Assembly: GCF_013520985.1 (NCBI RefSeq) | Contig: NZ_JACDTY010000004.1 | Location: forward strand, 369,517 to 433,516 | DNA from: Mesorhizobium neociceri | Lineage (GTDB): Bacteria > Pseudomonadota > Alphaproteobacteria > Rhizobiales > Rhizobiaceae | DNA length: 64,000 bases | Direction: 5' to 3' | In this document: one piece after another, positions 60,747-64,000 of the stretch | Numbering within the stretch: position 1 is the stretch's first letter | Layout of the letters: every line of letters starts with the position of its first letter | Notes under the pieces: generated by a model | Database searches by the model: none | What the model saw: only the letters and a program-made list of their open reading frames with translations | Told to the model about the DNA's origin: nothing | Made by a program: the position numbers and the translations under genes

Positions 60747-62195
60747 ATGACACATGAGCTGGAATTCTACATCGACGGTCGCTGGGTGGCGCCGAGCGGG
60801 ACGCAAAGCTTCGATGTGATCAACCCGGCAACCGAGGCCAAGGTGGCGACGATCGCCATGGGCTCGGGCGCGGATGTCGACAAGGCAGTCGCCGCCGCCA
60901 AACGCGCCTTCCCGGCCTATTCCCGCACCTCGCGCGAAGAACGGCTTGGCTATCTCACCCGGATCCTCGAGTTCTATGACGAAGGCAGCGACGAGATCGC
61001 CGAGTTGATGTCGCTGGAGATGGGCGTCGTCAGGAATTTCTCGCGCAATGCGCAGATCGCGCTTGGCCGCGCGCATCTTGCCACCGCCGTCGACGTGCTG
61101 AAGCACTTCGCCTTCACCGAGCAACGCGGCGACATGCTTCTGGCGCGCGAGCCGATCGGCGTCTGCGGCCTGATCACGCCCTGGAACTGGCCGATGAACC
61201 AACTGGTCGTGAAGGTGGCGCCGGCGCTTGCCGCCGGCTGCACCATGGTGGTGAAGCCCAGCGAATATTCGCCGCTGTCGTCGCTGCGCTTTGCCCGGAT
61301 GGTGGATGAGGCCGGCGTGCCGGCGGGCGTGTTCAACTTGATCAATGGCGATGGCGTCGAAGTGGGCGAGGCGATCTCGCGCCACCCGGATGTCGACATG
61401 GTCTCGATCACCGGCTCGACCCGCGCCGGCGTCGCGGTCGCCAAGGCGGCGGCCGACACGATCAAGCGCGTGCATCAGGAGCTTGGCGGCAAATCGGCCA
61501 ACATCATCTTCGACGACGAGAATTTCGATCGCAACGTCGCGCTCGGCGTCAAGGCGAGCTACCTCAATTGCGGCCAGTCTTGCAGCGCGCCCACCCGGAT
61601 GCTGGTGCCGTACCAGCTGATGGAGCACGCCGCGAAAGTCGCCGCCGAAACCGCCGATGCGCTGGCGGTGGGCACGCCCGATACCGAGGGCACCGATCTC
61701 GGACCTGTGGTCAACGCCTCGCAATACAAGCGTATCCAGACCCTGATCGAGACCGGCATCAAGGAAGGCGCGACGCTTTCGGCGGGTGGCCCGGGGCGGC
61801 CTGAGGGATTGGACAAGGGCTACTATGTGCGCCCGACCGTGTTCTCCGGCGTTACGCCGCAGATGACGATCGCGCGCGAGGAGATTTTCGGCCCGGTGCT
61901 GTCGATCATCGGTTACGCGGACGAGAACGAAGCGGTGCGCATCGCAAATGATTCCATCTACGGGCTGGCCGGCCATGTGCAGTCGAGCGATATCGCGCGG
62001 GCCAGGCGCGTCGCGGCGCAACTGCGCGTCGGCAGCGTCTACATCAACCAGGCGCCCTGGGATGCGGCCGCGCCCTTCGGTGGCTTCAAGCAGTCCGGCA
62101 ACGGCCGCGAGCACGGCGAGTTCGGCTTGGGCGACTTCCTCGAATTGAAGGCGATGGCCGGATACGGGGTGCATCAGGACGCGCGTTCAGCTTGA
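60747..62195 (+). CDS. NAD-dependent aldehyde dehydrogenase
   Basis: A 482-residue ALDH. The nucleophile is C279 (CGQSCSAPTR), the general base lies in HQELGGKSA, and the cofactor motif VVKPSEYSP is canonical. ATG 60747 follows GGAGGAG; the longer open frame is a shadow of the SDR. It is last in the operon and would oxidise the aldehyde (for example glycolaldehyde or lactaldehyde) released by the class II aldolase. No T-rich terminator follows, only a hairpin at 62257-62283. Confidence 0.93.
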   Translation: MTHELEFYIDGRWVAPSGTQSFDVINPATEAKVATIAMGSGADVDKAVAAAKRAFPAYSRTSREERLGYLTRILEFYDEGSDEIAELMSLEMGVVRNFSRNAQIALGRAHLATAVDVLKHFAFTEQRGDMLLAREPIGVCGLITPWNWPMNQLVVKVAPALAAGCTMVVKPSEYSPLSSLRFARMVDEAGVPAGVFNLINGDGVEVGEAISRHPDVDMVSITGSTRAGVAVAKAAADTIKRVHQELGGKSANIIFDDENFDRNVALGVKASYLNCGQSCSAPTRMLVPYQLMEHAAKVAAETADALAVGTPDTEGTDLGPVVNASQYKRIQTLIETGIKEGATLSAGGPGRPEGLDKGYYVRPTVFSGVTPQMTIAREEIFGPVLSIIGYADENEAVRIANDSIYGLAGHVQSSDIARARRVAAQLRVGSVYINQAPWDAAAPFGGFKQSGNGREHGEFGLGDFLELKAMAGYGVHQDARSA

Positions 62196-62256
62196 GAGCA
62201 TACTGGCGTAAGGAGCGTTCCTTCGGACGGTGCTGGCGGGCTTGAGTTGTGACAAG

Positions 62257-62283
62257 CCCCGGACGATACGGAAGCGTTCGGGG
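62257..62283 (+). terminator. Possible terminator hairpin (no T-run)
   Basis: CCCCGGACG, nine-base loop, CGTTCGGGG: nine pairs including one G-U, 62 bp after the ALDH stop. The absence of a T-run argues against a standard rho-independent terminator; it may only mark the 3' end of the message. Confidence 0.35.
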
Positions 62284-62340
62284 CGACCTTCATCTCATCA
62301 GGCAGGCTGCGGCTCGTAAAGGCCGCAGCAGTTTCGAGTA

Positions 62341-62367
62341 TGGTAGCGGTGGGGTTTTGAACCCCCG
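62341..62367 (-). pseudogene. tRNA-Met-like 3'-end remnant
   Basis: On the minus strand it reads as a T-arm (GGGGG, TTCAAA, ACCCC-like) followed by CGCTACCA. It shares TGGTAGCGG and TTGAACCCCCGA (plus-strand view) with the true tRNA-Met 140 bp to the right, while the rest of a tRNA is missing. It looks like a duplicated tRNA 3' end, as left by site-specific integration. Confidence 0.6.
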
Positions 62368-62483
62368 AAGCGAAACGTGTTTGTTATCAACCAGTTGACA
62401 GAGATCAAGCCTGCCGGGGGGTTCACTCCTGGCTTTTTCTTTCCAAAAATCTATAACAAAATCAGTCACTTAGATGAATGCAA

Positions 62484-62560
62484 TGGTAGCGGGAGAGGGA
62501 CTTGAACCCCCGACCCCAGGATTATGATTCCCGTGCTCTAACCAACTGAGCTACCCCGCC
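62484..62560 (-). tRNA. tRNA-Met (anticodon CAT)
   Basis: 77 nt on the minus strand: acceptor GGCGGGG pairs with CCCGCT-side bases before an encoded CCA, D-loop AGCTCAGTTGGTTAGAGC, anticodon loop ATCATAA with CAT, and T-arm GGGGGTTCAAGTCCCTC. All four arms fold. The CAT anticodon also occurs in tRNA-Ile2 (lysidine-modified) and initiator tRNA; the 5'-3' acceptor pairing excludes a typical bacterial initiator, so elongator Met is most likely. Confidence 0.93.
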
Positions 62561-62798
62561 AGGGCGGCGAAAGGCCCGAAATCCGCCTTAAATCGAAAGG
62601 CATTTCGGGGGCGTTCGCCAAGGTCGCGCGGATATAAGGTTGGGAGGGCGAGCCTGTCAAGCATCGATCCGTCAGGCGCGCCGGCATATTGCCGCTGGCG
62701 AAAAGCTTTGCCGGGCAGACATCTGAGGTGAGCACCCGGGGTTGAGTTCGACGGGGCACGTCGCTATGTCTCGGCCAAGAAATTAGAGTTTGAAGCTG

Positions 62799-63758
62799 AT
62801 GAAGCCGCGCATTGCAGTCCTCGGTTGCGGATACTGGGGCAGCAACCACATCCGCACCCTCAAGGCGCTCGGCGCGCTGCATGCGGTTTCCGATGCCAAT
62901 CGGGCGCGAGCCGAAGGTTTTGCCAGTGAGCAGGACTGCCTGGCGATCGAGCCCGACCAGCTGTTCGTGCGTGACGATATCGACGCCATCGTCATGGCGT
63001 TGCCGCCGCAATTCCATGCCGATCTTGCCGTGCGCGCCACTGAGGCCGGCAAGGATGTGCTGGTGGAAAAGCCGATTGCGCTGACGGTGCCCGACGCCGA
63101 GCGCGCGGTGCAGGCGGCAAAGGACAATGGCCGCGTCTTCATGGTCGGCCATGTCCTGCGTTTCCATCCCGCCTTCGAAACGCTGAAGGCGCTGATCGAC
63201 AATGGCGAGCTCGGCGAAGTCCGCTACATCCATTCGCATCGTCTCGGCCTCGGCAAATTCCACACCGAGAACGATGCGCTGTGGGACCTGGCGCCGCACG
63301 ATCTGTCGATGATCCTGGCCATCACCGGCACCGAGCCGATCGAGGTCAGGGGCGAGGGAGCGGCACTGCTCGACAACCTCAGCGACTTCGCGCATCTGCA
63401 CATGCGCTTTCCCAATGGGCTGCGCAGCCATCTCTTCACCTCGCGGCTCAATCCCTATCGCGAGCGGCGGCTGACCGTGGTCGGCACCAAGGCGATGGCG
63501 GTGTTCGACGATGTCGAGCCATGGGAGCGCAAGCTTGCCGTCTACCGCCACGCGGTCTGGCAGGACAGCGGCCAATGGGCCTTCACCACCAACGAGCCGT
63601 CCTATGTCGCGGTCGGCCAGGGCATGCCGCTGACGCGCGAGCTGGAGCATTTTATCCAGTGCATCGAGACGCGTGCGGAGCCGCGCACCAGCGGCGAGGA
63701 AGCCATCAGGGTGCTGCGCATCCTGACTGCAGGCACGGTCACCCACACCAAGTCCTGA
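62799..63758 (+). CDS. Gfo/Idh/MocA-family oxidoreductase
   Basis: A 319-residue NAD(P)-dependent dehydrogenase. GCGYWGSNHIR is the nucleotide turn, VEKPIALT the EKP motif, and DLAPHDLSMILA carries the catalytic H/D. The GYWGxN form resembles members that act on UDP-sugars (WlbA type) more than inositol dehydrogenases. ATG 62799 is preferred to a TTG 9 bp earlier. It stands alone after the tRNA gene; a role in surface-sugar synthesis is possible but not shown. Confidence 0.9.
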   Translation: MKPRIAVLGCGYWGSNHIRTLKALGALHAVSDANRARAEGFASEQDCLAIEPDQLFVRDDIDAIVMALPPQFHADLAVRATEAGKDVLVEKPIALTVPDAERAVQAAKDNGRVFMVGHVLRFHPAFETLKALIDNGELGEVRYIHSHRLGLGKFHTENDALWDLAPHDLSMILAITGTEPIEVRGEGAALLDNLSDFAHLHMRFPNGLRSHLFTSRLNPYRERRLTVVGTKAMAVFDDVEPWERKLAVYRHAVWQDSGQWAFTTNEPSYVAVGQGMPLTRELEHFIQCIETRAEPRTSGEEAIRVLRILTAGTVTHTKS

Positions 63759-63810
63759 GACCGTTTGGAAATTCTACTCCGGCGGGCATCTGATGGCGTT
63801 TTCTGCGCTT

Positions 63811-63877
63811 CCGGCCTTCGCCGGCCGAAGCACTCATAGTCGCTGTGGCTGTTAAGGCTTCGGTCGGCGCAGGCCGG
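63811..63877. repeat. Inverted repeat with 21-bp arms
   Basis: Arms 63811-63831 and 63857-63877 are reverse complements at 19 of 21 positions, with a 25-bp loop. Each arm is itself rich in CCGGCC/GGCCGG symmetry. It lies in the 240 bp after the last gene, which otherwise shows nothing coding. It may be a REP-like element or a large terminator-type stem without T-run. Confidence 0.5.
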
Positions 63878-64000
63878 TGCTCATATGTGGACGGCCCCCC
63901 GCTTGCAAGGATGGTTGAGATAGTTTGATCGGGTCTCTTGCGCTCATATGTCCGGCCTTTTGCGCGCGGATCTGAGAGCGCTGGCCAAGATGGGCTACGC

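Noticed and set aside
60705..62174. 489-codon antisense frame opposite the ALDH gene
   Set aside because: Histidine/arginine-rich shadow of a clear ALDH.
62401..62440. Terminator near GCCTGCC...GGCTTTTTC
   Set aside because: A T-run is present but only a 5-bp outer stem with mismatched interior; too weak to call.
1..64000. CRISPR arrays, insertion sequences, prophage genes, rRNA
   Set aside because: None seen: no regular short repeats with spacers, no transposase, integrase or phage structural motif, and no rRNA sequence.

Overview
The window is high-GC, densely packed DNA that looks like a chromosome segment of an alphaproteobacterium of the Mesorhizobium / Rhizobiales kind. The reasons are the many sugar-type ABC importers with short intergenic gaps, inositol genes, an acetoacetyl-CoA synthetase of the rhizobial type, a 105-bp rhizobial-style palindromic intergenic repeat, and a complete tRNA-Met near the right end. 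No transposase, phage gene or CRISPR array was seen. The content is almost wholly catabolic: about 60 genes in six or seven uptake-and-degradation clusters, each with its own regulator.

Layout. 1-2950: the end of a nucleoside/simple-sugar-type ABC importer (ATPase cut by the window edge, two permeases). 2951-4771: a scar-like region with a tRNA 3' fragment, palindromes and a HAD phosphatase. 4772-16489: a LysR gene diverging from a long catabolic cluster (SDR, alpha/beta hydrolase, DUF427, SDR, broken MFS, flavin reductase, LLM monooxygenase, polar-amino-acid-type ABC importer, SDR, RidA, GntR/FCD regulator). Its enzyme set resembles the Rut pyrimidine pathway but has no RutB. 16720-38445: an inositol-type cluster with an RpiR/SIS regulator, two sugar ABC importers, iolD, iolE, iolG, several Gfo/Idh/MocA dehydrogenases and TIM-barrel isomerases, an aldehyde dehydrogenase, an HpcH/HpaI aldolase and a 2-hydroxyacid dehydrogenase. 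A frameshifted tannase-like gene sits inside it. 38446-39479: gene remnants. 39480-44730: a three-subunit molybdenum aldehyde oxidoreductase (Pao-like), divergent from a TetR gene, and a flavin-reductase-like protein. 45145-51670: thiolase, divergent acetoacetyl-CoA synthetase, an unusual thiolase-like protein with DUF35 and MaoC partners, and an MFS carrier. 51744-62195: a GntR/UTRA regulator and a complete-looking sugar or polyol pathway (SDR, class II aldolase, ABC importer, PfkB kinase, SDR, aldehyde dehydrogenase). 62196-64000: a tRNA remnant, tRNA-Met and a Gfo/Idh/MocA oxidoreductase.

Regulation read from the DNA. A palindrome YGCAA-N6-TTGCR occurs five times in promoters of the inositol-type region (before the RpiR gene, twice before the first ABC system, between iolD and iolG, and before the second ABC system), which suggests one RpiR regulon spanning 16.7-38.4 kb. 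A second palindrome, TGGTTATAACCA, occurs between the thiolase and acetoacetyl-CoA synthetase genes and again after the GntR/UTRA gene, which suggests that this regulator controls both flanking clusters. Two 15-bp direct repeats lie between the Pao-like operon and its TetR gene.

Limits: all calls come from reading sequence and recalled family features. Substrates of the transporters and most oxidoreductases cannot be fixed without homology searches or experiments.
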